This document shows positions 27,464-38,662 of a stretch of DNA of 64,000 bases, piece after piece. Within the stretch, counting starts at the first letter, position 1. Each line of letters begins with the position of its first letter. Under the pieces are notes generated by a model. It was not told where the DNA came from and did not search any database. It saw only the letters and a list, made by a program, of their open reading frames with translations. The stretch is from positions 310,001-374,000 of the forward strand of contig JADJGB010000008.1 of assembly GCA_016708305.1 (NCBI GenBank), in the 5' to 3' direction. A program made the translations under genes and the position numbers. Source of the DNA: Sphingobacteriales bacterium. Its GTDB lineage: Bacteria > Bacteroidota > Bacteroidia > Chitinophagales > Chitinophagaceae.

Positions 27464-28366
27464 CTACTTGTATTTAAAATTTTTAGGGGATAAACCCATT
27501 ATATTTTTAAAAACTCTTGAAAAATGATACTGGTCTTCGTAGCCAAGACTGTAGGCAATTGTTTTTACATTATGAGCGCTGTCCATAAGCATCTGACAGG
27601 CTTTTTGTACTTTTAAAGATGTAAATAGGTGTATGGGAGAGTATTTCATCCTTTTTTTGAAAATTGCGGATAAATGAGAGGATGATATTGCTAGTTTGCT
27701 GCTGAAATCATCTAAACGAAGATTCTTGTCTAAGTTTTCCTTCATGTAAGTAATGCATTGTTGTATGATGTCATTTTCGTTAACAGAAATTTTCATTTCA
27801 GAGGGTTGAAAGGATGACAAGAACGCATACAGGCAACTGTTACTGTAAATAATATTATCTATGTCATTCATCAGCTCCAGGTGCTGAATGATATCATAAA
27901 ATAGTAATTGCCGTGATGTATTTACAATGGCATTAATAGGGCCAATTTTTTTTGTTTTAGTTAAATGATTAAAATAGAATTTGGCTAACATCCCTGTAAA
28001 ATGCACCCAGTAAATACTCCAGGGGTCGCTAATGTCTGCACCATAACTATGTGCAGTATTGGCAGGAATAATAAAATAGTCGTTGGGGTTGATGGTAAAA
28101 TGTTTGGCACCAATGCTGTACCAGCCTTTACCTTTTACGCAGTGAATAAGTATGTATTGTGTACAATCATTTTTTCTTTCCCGATTATGAAAAGCGGCAT
28201 TTGGATAGTAGCCAATGTCCGTTATATAAAGGTTACGGCAAAATATATGTTGTGCACAAAACTTCAATCTTGTTGGCGGAAGAATAATTGTACGTTGTCC
28301 CTCAAAGCCCTCCTTCTTTTTGGGAAAATCAGGCAATAGTATTATATTTTTCTTTTTTGATGGCAT
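27464..28366 (-). CDS. AraC family regulator with cupin sensor domain
   Basis: The protein has 300 aa. An N-terminal cupin-like ligand-binding domain (YILIHCVKGKGWYSIG, FIIPANTAHSYGAD, WSIYWVHFTG) precedes a C-terminal AraC HTH pair (LRLDDFSSKLAISSSHLSAIFKK, VKTIAYSLGYEDQYHFSRVFK). This AraC/RhaS-like layout usually senses a sugar. It is divergent from the sugar porter at 28498, with a 131-nt intergenic region that holds a promoter-like site. It most likely controls the porter, the GH2 enzyme and the DUF5107 protein (28.5-36.7 kb). Confidence 0.88.
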   Translation of the reverse strand: MPSKKKNIILLPDFPKKKEGFEGQRTIILPPTRLKFCAQHIFCRNLYITDIGYYPNAAFHNRERKNDCTQYILIHCVKGKGWYSIGAKHFTINPNDYFIIPANTAHSYGADISDPWSIYWVHFTGMLAKFYFNHLTKTKKIGPINAIVNTSRQLLFYDIIQHLELMNDIDNIIYSNSCLYAFLSSFQPSEMKISVNENDIIQQCITYMKENLDKNLRLDDFSSKLAISSSHLSAIFKKRMKYSPIHLFTSLKVQKACQMLMDSAHNVKTIAYSLGYEDQYHFSRVFKNIMGLSPKNFKYK

Positions 28367-28440
28367 AAATAGCTGATACTGATTTTATAATTCATTTTGC
28401 AATATCGTAATTTTATCCATCACTTTGTTAGTTTTTGCTA

Positions 28441-28471
28441 TTGAATTGCAAAGTTCGTTACGATAATTTTG
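28441..28471 (+). promoter_or_regulatory. Promoter candidate for the sugar locus
   Basis: TTG at 28441-28443, a 20-nt spacer and TAATTTTG at 28464-28471 agree with the Bacteroidota -33/-7 promoter form (TTTG, TAnnTTTG). The porter ATG lies 27 nt downstream. ATCGTAA (near 28404) and TTACGAT (28457-28464 region) are inverted copies flanking the site, a possible AraC operator. Confidence 0.4.
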
Positions 28472-28497
28472 GGCGTTCAACAATTGATTTGCTATAT

Positions 28498-29841
28498 ATG
28501 GTACAAAATCAGCGTAATATCAATCAAGGTTATATAATAGCCATTTCTTTTATTTCTGCTTTGGGCGGATATCTTTTTGGATTTGACTTTGCGGTAATAG
28601 CAGGCGCACTTCCTTTTTTAAAAGAACAATTTGCCTTTAACGAATATTGGGAAGGTTTTGCCACTGCCTCCCTTGCTTTGGGGTGTGTAGTGGGGTGTTT
28701 CATTGCAGGTGCTCTTTCGGATAAGTATGGCCGAAAACCTGGACTAATGCTGGCGGCCTTCTTATTCTTTATCTCATCTTTGGCAATGGCATTTTCAAGT
28801 ACCAGAGATATATTCATCCTTGCTCGTTTTGTGGCCGGCATAGGAGTGGGCATGGCCTCTATGCTCTCTCCATTATACATTGCTGAAGTGGCGCCAGCCA
28901 ATACAAGAGGCAGAATGGTGGCTATCAATCAGCTTACAATTGTAATCGGAATACTAATCACCAATTTAGTAAACTACACCATACGTAATAGTGGACCGGA
29001 TGCTTGGCGTTTGATGGTAGGTTTTGGCGCAATCCCTTCTGGTTTATTTTTGTTAGGGGTCATCTGGTTACCCGAAAGCCCCAGATGGCTATTAAAAGAA
29101 GGAAAAGATAGCCAAGCTGTAGCAGTACTGAATAAAATTGGCAGCGCTAATTATGTTGCCGAAACCTTATCAGGTATTAAAGGCTCATTAAATGCCAGCA
29201 ATGTAAAATTCAACTATAGCGGAGTGTTTAAAAAAGCTGTTTTCCCTGCCGTTGCTATAGGTATAGGGCTTGCTGTATTTCAACAGTTTTGTGGCATTAA
29301 TGTGGTGTTTAATTTTACTACAACCATTTTTGAAAGTGTAGGGTTCTCAAAAGACGACCAGCTAAAGCAAACTGTTTTTATTGGCATCATTAATTTATTA
29401 TTTACATTACTGGCCATGTGGCAGGTAGATAAACTGGGTAGAAAACCATTAATGATCATTGGTTCGCTTAGCCTTGCAGTATTGTATATAATTAGTGGCC
29501 TGTTACTTCAGAATAAATCTCCATTGGCTGCCTGGCCCCTACTGGCGGCAATTGGTATGTTTGCTATGACTCTGGGGCCCGTAACCTGGGTATTGATTTC
29601 CGAAATATTTCCGACTCATATTCGTGGTGCAGCCACTTCTATAGCTGTAATTTCTTTATGGTTATCATATGCATTATTAGTTTTTACATTCCCTATTTTG
29701 GCTAGTAAGTTAGGCGCATATACACCCTTCTATATTTATGCTGGTATTTGTGTGCTAGGATTTTGGTTCATAAATAGCCGGGTAAAAGAAACAAAAGGGA
29801 AGAGTTTGGAAGATTTAGAGAATGTATTTAGAGGTCATTAA
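28498..29841 (+). CDS. MFS sugar porter (sugar:H+ symporter)
   Basis: With the ATG at 28498 (MVQNQRNINQGY) the protein has 447 aa and about 12 hydrophobic segments. Sugar-porter signatures are GYLFGFDFAVIAGALPF in the first segment, DKYGRKP between segments 2 and 3, the PESPRWLL block before the central loop, and QQFCGINVVFNF in segment 7. The second half has DKLGRKPL and WVLISEIFPTHIRG. This is the XylE/GalP/GLUT type; the exact sugar cannot be named. It heads the catabolic locus controlled by the divergent AraC regulator. A deleted relative of this gene is found at 32896. Confidence 0.92.
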   Translation: MVQNQRNINQGYIIAISFISALGGYLFGFDFAVIAGALPFLKEQFAFNEYWEGFATASLALGCVVGCFIAGALSDKYGRKPGLMLAAFLFFISSLAMAFSSTRDIFILARFVAGIGVGMASMLSPLYIAEVAPANTRGRMVAINQLTIVIGILITNLVNYTIRNSGPDAWRLMVGFGAIPSGLFLLGVIWLPESPRWLLKEGKDSQAVAVLNKIGSANYVAETLSGIKGSLNASNVKFNYSGVFKKAVFPAVAIGIGLAVFQQFCGINVVFNFTTTIFESVGFSKDDQLKQTVFIGIINLLFTLLAMWQVDKLGRKPLMIIGSLSLAVLYIISGLLLQNKSPLAAWPLLAAIGMFAMTLGPVTWVLISEIFPTHIRGAATSIAVISLWLSYALLVFTFPILASKLGAYTPFYIYAGICVLGFWFINSRVKETKGKSLEDLENVFRGH

Positions 29842-30061
29842 TATTAGGTAGCCAGTTTTCTCATGGAGTATAAGCAGCGCAATCAATAACATTCTCTGGA
29901 ACAGCAGTGGTGAAACAACGGCATGTTTAAGAAATAAAAGGTTTTTTATGATACAAAAGCATGAGCTGTTCCCTATCTCGCAAAGCAAAATAAACAGTAA
30001 CTCAAAAATGATACAAACCCAAATTGGTAACCCCATCTAACTATAAAAAAATTAAAGCAAC

Positions 30062-32876
30062 GTGAAAAAAAATTATTTCTACGCACTGACACTTTTACTG
30101 CAAATGGCACTGGGCTATGTATCTGCATCCGCACAAACATACCGTGTTGACCTGGCAGGTATTTGGTCTTTCAGAATTGATTCATTGGATAAAGGAATAA
30201 ATGAGCAATGGTACCGTCAGAAGCTGGCAGATAAGATTAGCCTTCCAGGCTCAATGACTACCAACGGCAAGGGAGATGATATATCGTTGAATACACCTTG
30301 GACAGGAACCATCGTTGATTCGTCGTTGTTCGTTAAACCGGAGTTGGCCGCTTATCGTCAGCCGGGCGATATCAAAATACCATTTTGGCTACAGCCAATT
30401 AAATATTACAAAGGTGCCGCCTGGTATCAAAAGACAGTGAAAGTACCTGAAGGATGGAAAGACCGCCACATCGAACTAGTTCTGGAACGTTGCCATTGGG
30501 AAACAACAGTGTGGATTGATGATCAGCAGGTAGGTATAGGCAATAGTCTTGGTACGCCACATATCTTTAATCTGTCAAAAGCTATCACACCGGGTACACA
30601 TCGTATCACCATAAGAGTTGACAATCGCACTAAAGCAATTGATGTTGGGAAAAATTCACATAGCATTTCTGACCATACACAAAGCAACTGGAATGGTATA
30701 GTAGGCAAACTGTTCCTAGCCTCTCGCCCTGCCGTTTTTATTGATAATGTCCAGTTGTACCCCGATATTCATAAAAAACAGGTCACAGCAAAATAACAGT
30801 CAGCAACAAGGTCAACCAATAAAAACCGCAAATGCAGAAAGGTTAAAGCCTCTGAAAACAACCATACTGTTGCAAAAAGAAATGAATACTGTGGAAGTGG
30901 TTTACCCAATGGAGAACCAACCTTTACTATGGGACGAATTTAACCCCAATCTATATACGCTCTCTGTACAGTTAAAAAACAATATAGGTACTGATACAAA
31001 AACTGTCAGTTTTGGCATGCGTGAATTTGTCGCCAAAGGCACGCAATTCAGCATCAATGGGCGACTCACTTTTCTGCGTGGCACGCTGGAATGTGCCATC
31101 TTTCCCGAAACAGGATATCCACCGACAGATGTGGAGTCGTGGTTGCGTATTTTTAAGATAGCAGGATCGTACGGATTGAATCACATTCGATTTCATTCTT
31201 GGTGCCCGCCAGAAGCGGCTTTTGATGCGGCAGACCGTTTGGGATTTTATCTTCAAATAGAAGCCGGCTCCTGGGCAAACCAGGGTACTACGATTGGCGA
31301 CGGCAAACCGCTCGACAAATATATTTATGACGAAACAGATCGAATAGTGAAGGACTATGGCAACCACCCTTCCTTTTGTATGTTGACTTACGGCAACGAA
31401 CCGGCGAGCAAACATCATATACAATACCTCACAGATTATGTGAATTACTGGAAAAAGAAAGACAACCGACGGCTATATACTACCGCAGCCGGTTGGCCCG
31501 TGGTTCCCGAAAACGACTTTAACAGTACATCCGATCCGAGAATACAAGGATGGGGGCAAGGTCTGCAAAGCGTTATCAATGGCGAAGCGCCTAAAAGCAA
31601 TTATGACTGGAGAACCATTACAACAAAATGGGATCACCCAACGGTAAGCCACGAAATTGGGCAGTGGTGTGTGTATCCCGACTTTAAAGAGATCAGTAGA
31701 TATAAAGGCATACTCAAAGCCAAAAACTTTGAGATATTTCAACAATCGTTGAAAGACCATAAAATGGCGCATTTAGCCGATAGTTTTTTGTTGGCATCAG
31801 GTAAACTTCAAGCTCTTTGCTACAAAGCAGACATAGAAGCGGCGTTACGCACACCTGGCTTCGGTGGATTTCAACTGCTCGACTTGCATGACTTTCCCGG
31901 ACAGGGAACTGCACTTGTAGGCGTGCTAAATCCCTTTTGGAAGATAAGGGATATATCACAGGAAAAGAGTACAGTCGTTTTTGCAATGCAACGGTTCCAT
32001 TGGCAAGATTTCCTAAAATGATCTACAGAAACAACGGACATTACCGGTTTCCGTGGAAATAGCACATTTTGGCGCAACGGCACTAAAAACAATATCCCTT
32101 ACTGGGAAATCAAAAATGAAACAGGAAAAATACTTTTCAAAGGACGGCTACCGAAAACAAACATTCCGATAGGCAATGGCACTCAGTTGGGTGAGATAAA
32201 ACAGGCATTGTCTGGTGTACTCCTGCCTCAACAACTGGTATTAACTATTTCCGTTGGAGAGCACCAAAACTCATGGGATTTCTTCGTGTATCCTTCCTCC
32301 CCTTCTGAGTCCGGTGAATCTATTCTGGTAACTCAGCAGTTGGATGAAAAGGCTAAGGCAACCTTACATAATGGCGGCAAAGTATTGCTGACGCTGAAGA
32401 AAGGATCGGTAAGACCGGAGAAAGGCGGATCCATTGCGATAGGATTTTCAAGTATCTTCTGGAATACCGCATGGACTGGTGGTCAGCCACCACATACTCT
32501 CGGAATTTTATGCAATCCAGCACATCCGGCCTTTCAGGCGTTTCCAACAGCCTATCATAGCAACTGGCAGTGGTGGGATGCCATGAGCCATTCAAATGCT
32601 ATCATACTTGATTCCGTCTCGCAGGGTCTAAACCCCATCGTTCGTGTTATAGATGATTGGGTTACCAACCGTTCTTTAGGCTTGGTCTTTGAGTGCAGCG
32701 TTGGAAATGGAAAGCTGATGGTTTCCGCTATTGACTTGCTACAGCAAAAGGAAAAAAGACCCGAAGCACAGCAGCTTTTGTACAGTTTGAAAAAGTATAT
32801 GAATACTCCGGCTTTTAATCCAACACAAACAGTTGACATTAATAATATCATGTTGTTGAGCAATCAATCTAAATAA
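30062..32876 (+). CDS. Glycoside hydrolase family 2 enzyme (several frameshifts)
   Basis: This is a secreted beta-glycosidase with a Sec signal (YVSASAQ). The jelly-roll sugar-binding domain covers residues ~25-230 (LAGIWSFRID, WYQKTVKVPEGW, VWIDDQQVG). A TIM barrel follows, with acid/base Glu in MLTYGNEPASKH and nucleophile candidate Glu in VSHEIGQWCVYPDF, then GFGGFQLLDLHDFPGQG. The frame breaks near 30795-30820, near 31985, between 32035 and 32090 (PLARFPKMIYRNN then EIAHFGATALK then NNIPYWEIKN), and is intact again to 32876. Restored length ~938 aa. At least four indels make a true pseudogene possible, but the protein is otherwise well conserved. Substrate (a beta-galactoside or similar) is inferred from the family only. 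Confidence 0.82.
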
Positions 32877-32895
32877 CTACAATCCTACTCATCCT

Positions 32896-33273
32896 ATGGC
32901 TACTCTTCTCTCTGCGGCAAAAGTTGATTCTTCCGAATCCAAACAATCCGGCTTCACTTCTGTCTATCTTTTATGTGCTTTATTCGTTTTTGTTTTGGGT
33001 GGATATCTTTTTGGATTTGACTTTGCGGTATTAGCAGGCGCACTTCCTTTTTTAAAAGAACAATTTGCCTTTAATGAATATTGGGTAGGTTTTGGCGCAA
33101 TCCCTTCTGGTTTATTTCTGTTAGGGGTCATCTGGTTACCCGAAAGCCTCAAATGGTTATTAAAAGAAGGAAAAGATAGCCAAGCTGTGGCAGTCCTGAA
33201 TAAAATTGGTAGCGATAAAACTGTTGTCAAAACCTTGTCAGGGATGAAAAGCTCATTAAATGCCAGTAATTAA
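32896..33273 (+). pseudogene. Sugar porter remnant with internal deletion
   Basis: The 125 codons begin with their own N-terminus (MATLLSAAKVDSSES). From GGYLFGFDFAVLAGALPF they are almost identical to the porter at 28498. After NEYW the sequence jumps directly to VGFGAIPSGLFLLGVIWLPES, skipping about 140 residues, and it ends at SLNASN, about 30 residues later than the central-loop helix. The jump point carries AGGTTTTG, which occurs at both corresponding places of the intact gene, so a deletion between short direct repeats explains it. The product would have too few membrane segments to transport. Confidence 0.8.
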
Positions 33274-33349
33274 ATATTTCTTTTAAGACAATAAATTTTA
33301 CAACCGCATTCTGTTAAGCGGCTTTGTAGTAAGAACAAAAAATATAAGT

Positions 33350-36300
33350 ATGCAAGTAAACGCCTGGGAAGAAAGAATAAATATTCCTACTTACAAAATA
33401 GGTGAGCCTGATAGAAATCCAATGTTTTTAGAAAAAAGGGTTTATCAAGGAAGCAGTGGTGTAGTGTACCCACATGCAGTAATAGATAAAGTGTTTGATG
33501 AAAAAACCGACAAGGAATATATCGCTCTATATTTGGAGAATGAGTACCTAAAAGTAATGATTCTGCCAGAGTTGGGAGGCCGTATTCAAATGGCTTATGA
33601 TAAAACTAATGACTACCATTTTATCTATTACAATAGCGTCATTAAACCAGCACTGGTTGGTTTGGCCGGTCCGTGGATTAGTGGGGGAATAGAATTTAAC
33701 TGGCCGCAACACCATCGTCCATCAACGTTTGATGCTACTGATTATACCATTGAAGAAAATGCAGATGGCAGTAAAACGATTTGGGTTAATGAATACGAAA
33801 TAATGTTTCGCACCAAATGTGCTTTAGGATTTACATTATATCCTGATAGAGCCTACATAGAACTACATGCAAAATTATATAACCGGACTCCTTTCCCTCA
33901 AACTTTTTTATGGTGGGCAAATCCTGCAGTAGCAGTAGATGAGCATTATCAAAGTGTTTTCCCACCAGATGTAAATGCTGTGTTTGACCATGGCAAAAGA
34001 GATGTGAGTTCCTTCCCTATTGCTACCGGCACATATTATAAAGTGGATTATTCTCCGGGTACTGATATTTCAAGATACACGAATATGCCAGTTCCTACTT
34101 CATACATGGCAGTAAACAGTGAGTATAATTTTGTAGGAGGGTGTCATCATCAAAAAAAGGCAGGTATGCTGCATATTGCCAACCACCATGTGAGCCCTGG
34201 AAAAAAACAATGGACATGGGGCTGTGGCTAATTTGGAAAGGCATGGGATAGGCAACTGACCGATAGCGATGGCCCTTACTTTGAATTGATGTGTGGTGTG
34301 TTTACTGATAATCAACCCGACTTCGGTTGGATAATGCCCAATGAAGCCAGAGACTTTAAGCAATACTTTATGCCCTATAAAAATGCAGGGTATATTAAAA
34401 ATGCTTCGGTAGATGCCTTGTGCAATCTTGAAATAGAAAGCTATACGGCCAATGTAAAAGTATATACTACTCAAGAACGCTTGGTGAATATAATATTGGA
34501 TTGTGGCGATAAAAACATACTAAATGAAATGGTGAAATTATCACCAACGGTCTCATACGATAAAACAGTAAATCTGTCATCGCCGGACACTGCACCCCAA
34601 CATTATTATTTAAAAATAGAGGATGATGCAGGAAATATACTAATTGATTACAGGCCGGTGGTAAAAAAAGAAGAAGCCATACCCGACCCGGCATCACCAA
34701 TTGCCGCTCCTTCAGAAATTAGCACAGTGGAGGAATTGTATTTGGCAGGCTTACATTTAGAGCAGTATCGCCATGCAACATACAATGCCGAAGACTATTA
34801 TAATGAAGCCCTAAAAGAGAACCCTCTGACATTCGAAATAACAATGCATTAGGCTTGCTGTTTTTGCGAAGAGGGGAGTATAAAAAAAGTGAAGCTTATT
34901 TTACTAAAGCTATTGAAAAACTACATAAACATAATCCAAACTCTTACAACAGTGAACCGCTTTATAATTTGGGGCTGTGTTTACAGTTTCAGAAGCGATA
35001 TAGAGAAGCGGAGAATTTCTTTTATAAAAGCACATGGAATGCTGCCATGCAGGATAATGCCTTTTTACAATTGGCCTATATATCTGCAGTAAATAAAAAC
35101 TGGTTAGAAGCATTGGAATTGGTGAACAAATCTTTGGTAAAAAATGCTGAAAGCCTCAAAGCAAAACATCTAAAAGCATTGGTTTTACGTAAACTAAACA
35201 ACTACGATGCAGCTGTAGTATGGAGTAGGCAATCATTGCAGCAAGACCAGTTTGATTTTGGCAGTCAATATGAATTGTATAGCATACTAACAAAAACAGG
35301 CAAAATAGATGAGGCTATCAATGTATTAGAGGCATTAAAAAAAGTAATGCGTAATAGTAGCAACAGCTTCATAGAAATTGCTATTGACTATGCAAATGCA
35401 GGCGATTACCGTACGGCTTATGAATTTTTATCGCAAATAGCAAATGAACAAACATCTCCTTTAGTATTTTACTACCTTGGTTTTTATGCAGGTTTATGCG
35501 GCAATAGAAATGATGCAGAAACTTGGTATGCAAAAGGATTTTCCTGTACGCCAGATAAAGTATTTCCAAACAGACTGGAAGACATTGAAGTGCTTACAAA
35601 AGCTGTTGAAGTAAATTCAGAAGATCATAAAGCCTTTTACTATTTAGGTAATTACTACTATGGAAAGCGCCGCTATAGCGATGCTAAAGAATGTTGGGAA
35701 AAATCAATAGCCATCTGCGATACATTTGCAACACCACAACGAAATTTGGGAATTGCGTACTATAATAAGTTTAATCAAAAAGAAAAGGCATTACAGTATT
35801 TCGAAAAGGCTTTTGCTTGTGACGTTTCTGATTCGAGAGTCTTGTTTGAACTGGACCAATTGTACAAACGATTTAATAAATCACCACAAGAAAGGCTGAG
35901 CTTACTTAAAAACTATAGCAACTTAATTGAAGAAAGAGACGATTTGTACATTGAATATATTTTGCTCCATTCTTTAACTGGGAAATTTGAAGAAGTAAAT
36001 GCGTTATTAAAAGCAAGAAATTTTCATCCCTGGGAAGGCGGTGAAGGAAAAACTTCTAGCCAGCACATTCATGTGCATGTAGAACTAGCGAAGCAGGCTT
36101 TTAATAATAATAATTTTTCAGAAGCCCTGTCATTACTTAAAACAGCCACCCAATATCCCGAAAATTTAGGCGAAGGAAAATTGTATGGTGCCCAGGAAAA
36201 TGATATAGATTACTGGCTGGGTTGTGTATATAGCCGGTTAAATGAATCTGCATTGGCAAAAGAGCATTGGCTCAAAGCTTCTGTTGGCTTAGTAGAACCT

Positions 36301-36669
36301 GCTGCCGCTATTTTTTACAACGACCAGCAACCTGATAAAATATTTTACCAAGGGTTGGCCTTGTTAAAACTAGATAGGAAAGCCGAAGCCACTACACGAT
36401 TTAACAACCTCATCCGCTATGGAAAAGAGGACATGGGTAAAGAAGTAAAGATTGATTACTTCGCTGTTTCATTACCAGATTTATCCATTTTTGATGATGA
36501 CCTAAATATGCGTAATAATATCCATTGTCATTATTTACTTGGATTGGGTTATTTGGGATTGGGAGATTATAACAATGCAGATAGTCATTTTAAAATGTCG
36601 TTGCAATTAGACTCCGCACATTTAGGCTGCATCACTCATACTTTAATGTTTGAATGGATGGTTGAATAA
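33350..36669 (+). CDS. DUF5107 plus tetratricopeptide-repeat protein (disrupted)
   Basis: This is one ~1106-residue protein. Residues 1-~300 form the DUF5107 beta-domain (YKIGEPDRNPMFLEKRVYQG, VMILPELGGRIQMAYDK, ISGGIEFNWPQHHRP, FLWWANPAVAV), related in shape to aldose-epimerase-like carbohydrate-binding folds. It is followed by a linker and a long TPR superhelix (EPLYNLGLCLQFQKRYREAENFF, KAFYYLGNYYYGKRRYSDAKECWEKS). A TAA at 34229-34231 interrupts the frame where the family reads WGNGDFGKAWD. One base is missing near 34824 (ENPSDIRNNNALGLL). DUF5107-TPR proteins recur beside glycoside hydrolases and sugar transporters in Bacteroidota, so a role in handling the GH2 product is likely. There is no clear signal peptide, suggesting a cytoplasmic protein. 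Confidence 0.82.
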
Positions 36670-37219
36670 ATGACAATAGCAGCATCCGCTGTTATTGAAC
36701 AAGCAGATTAATAGGCACAAAAGTAATGGTGAAAGATTTTATATCATTTTACTAATCCATTATAAATGAAATATCCATTTTCTGTCCTGTTTTTATAGCC
36801 AAACTTTGAAATAGTAAACTAATAATCCTGAATTTTTAAAACGTGGACTAAAGTGTCCACGTTTTCCCATAAAAGATGTTAAGATAAATGCATGAACCTA
36901 CTGTTTTTTTTTGCATTTCTACTACTGCTGCAACAGCACAATACTTTGTTACTAATAATCATTTATCCAGTTTGTTTGAAGCAAAGTTGGCAAAGGTCAA
37001 TTGATTTTTTGCAGTATTGACATAATGACCGATTTGAAAAATCGTCCACAGGCAAAGCTATTAAAATACAGTTTGTTCAAATATATAAATCGGTAAGATT
37101 TTGATCCAACAACTTAGTTGACGGAAGGGCAGCTATCCGCAATTTTTAATATACCGGCTTTTTGCTTTTGATTGTATTTTATTGATAAAAACTCCATCCG
37201 AAAGGGATGAATCACCTAC
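36670..37219. other. Gene-free stretch downstream of the sugar locus
   Basis: Apart from the terminator at 36838-36865, no convincing gene is seen. A 42-codon open frame starting near 36892 (MNLLFFFAFLLLL) is hydrophobic but has no support. The alternative frame there, reading FVTNNHLSSLFEAKLAKVN, may be a gene scrap. Confidence 0.4.
36838..36865 (+). terminator. Terminator after the sugar locus
   Basis: AAAACGTGGAC (36838-36848) pairs with GTCCACGTTTT (36855-36865) over 11 bp with a 6-nt loop, ending in Ts. It lies ~170 nt after the DUF5107-TPR stop codon and marks the probable end of the sugar transcript. Confidence 0.7.
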
Positions 37220-37369
37220 AATCCAATATCTATACAATCAAGCACATAAAATACTGTAATGATAAACCATTATAAATCTACATTGAGTACTATGCTTAAT
37301 ATTATTTTTAAGGATTCCAAGATTTATGACATAGTATTTACCGTAACGAGGGATCTTTCGGAATTTTAA
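37220..37369 (+). pseudogene. Decayed fragment of the copy 3 HExxH effector domain
   Basis: Read from the frame of the TAA at 37367-37369, the DNA encodes NTVMINHYKSTLSTMLN and then IIFKDSKIYDIVFTVT. Copy 3 of the lipoprotein array has NSVMINNFKSTLSSILN and NIFKDSKIYGIEFIET at about residues 295-335. Upstream similarity continues (NPI..QSST-stop-N against NPCLSSSLN), where TTA has again become TAA. The HExxH part is absent. This is a 50-codon scrap of the same variable domain, 27 kb away from its intact relative and without the shared lipoprotein N-terminus. Confidence 0.7.
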
Positions 37370-37574
37370 AGAATTATTGATTCCAAAGTTAATTTCTTAA
37401 GGAGATATAGCTAACAGGAAAAATCAAGACTAAGATTGAGGCTAAGACTAAGCTGGGTCTTGAGCGCTTTGTACATTCTTTTTGGTCTCTGTCGTCAGAT
37501 TGATTCGGAATAATCAGCAATTGTTCATTAGGATTTCTGCTGTTGAACGTTATTTTTGTAATAAATCGGAAAGT

Positions 37575-38296
37575 ATGAATAAATTGGAATTATAACATCA
37601 AGAAATAATTGACTTTATAGCAAATACAGATGATTCGATTATCAAAAAATATTCAAAATACTTTAAAGAAGGCTATGATGGATATGGCATTGAATCGAAA
37701 ATCTTCGAATCGCAAAAAGCAAAATGGTTAAATTCATGGAAAAATGAAATGACTATTTCTGATTACTTAAATCTAGGCGATTTGCTAATTGCCACAGGTA
37801 AATTAGAAGAAGCAAGTTTTGCTACCCAGTTTATAGCATCAAAAAAAGATGAATTTTCAATTGAAACATTTGATAGAGTTGGGAAGTGGTTGGAAAATGG
37901 AATTCAAAACCGGGCAAATACTGACGTATTGTGTATGTTGGTTTTACCCGAGTTTATTTACAACAAAATCATTGAACCCAAAGATTTTATAAATTGGACA
38001 AAATCTGAATCTAAATGGAAAAGGAGAGCAGTTCCGGTAACTTTTTATGAAGTGATTAAAAAAACCATAGTCCTGAACCCATTTTGTCGGTGATTGAGAA
38101 ATTAATGGAAGATAATGAAGAAGATGTTCAAAATGGATTAGATACACTTCTAAGAGAAATTTGGAAAAAACAGCCTGAAAAAACAGAAAGATTCCTTTCA
38201 AAATGGAAAGATAAATGTGGTCGGAAAATAATTCATTATGCTACAGAAAAAATGGATAGGGACAATAAAGCAAAATTTCAAAAAACTAAAAAATAG
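37575..38296 (+). CDS. DNA alkylation repair (AlkD-like) protein, disrupted
   Basis: A ~240-residue protein of ALK/HEAT-repeat type. Diagnostic segments are YSKYFKEGYDGYGIE, WLNSWKNEMTISDYLNLGDLLI, ESKWKRRAVPVTFYEVIKK and then, after a frameshift at about 38083, SVIEKLMEDNEEDVQNGLDTLLREIWKK. AlkD-type glycosylases remove bulky or charged alkylated bases and use stacked HEAT-like helices. There is an in-frame TAA at 37593-37595, six codons after the first ATG, so the beginning is either mis-sequenced or the gene starts later. Nothing nearby suggests an operon. It sits in a scarred island between the toxin-domain scrap and a DUF3795 remnant. Confidence 0.7.
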
Positions 38297-38310
38297 TAAC
38301 AAGGGAGCTA

Positions 38311-38662
38311 TTAAATATTAAAATAATTTTCTATTATGGATTTTACTGTGGTGCATGTCCAAAATATACAAAAGGGAAACCTGAAGGTTGCAAAGGAGAT
38401 AGTCCAAAATGTGCAGTTGGATACAAATCATGTCAGGTAAGACCATGCTGCATTGAGAGTGGATTTAATTCAGGCGCAAACCGGAATAAATTTGGATCCG
38501 TAAAGGATTGTAAATTATATAATCCATCTATGGTAAGCTTTGGACAATTTATTACACGGACAAATCGGAGATTAGGGATTGAGATGATAATGGAGAAAGG
38601 GCAAATTTGCAAAATGCATGATTGTTAAAAATTGGGTGACGATTAAGACTGGCAAAAAATAA
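38311..38662 (+). pseudogene. DUF3795 protein remnant
   Basis: The frame from 38311 reads KIIFYYGFYCGACPKYTKG, then CKGDSPKCAVGYKSCQVRPCC, LYNPSMVSFGQFITRTNRRLG. This is the Cys-rich pattern of DUF3795. No ATG precedes it. In the segment SGANRNKF two cysteines that the family usually carries are gone, and the end shifts frame near 38602 to finish KNWVTIKTGKK at 38662. Lost start, lost cysteines and a shift together speak for real decay. The family is a probable metal-binding protein of unknown role. Confidence 0.65.

Noticed and set aside
36892..37020. 42-codon hydrophobic ORF
   Set aside because: It lies in a decayed region, has a nine-T run in the middle and no similarity that I recognise.
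37425..37460. Repetitive GACTAAG-like stretch
   Set aside because: Only two or three imperfect short units; no evidence for a functional repeat or CRISPR.
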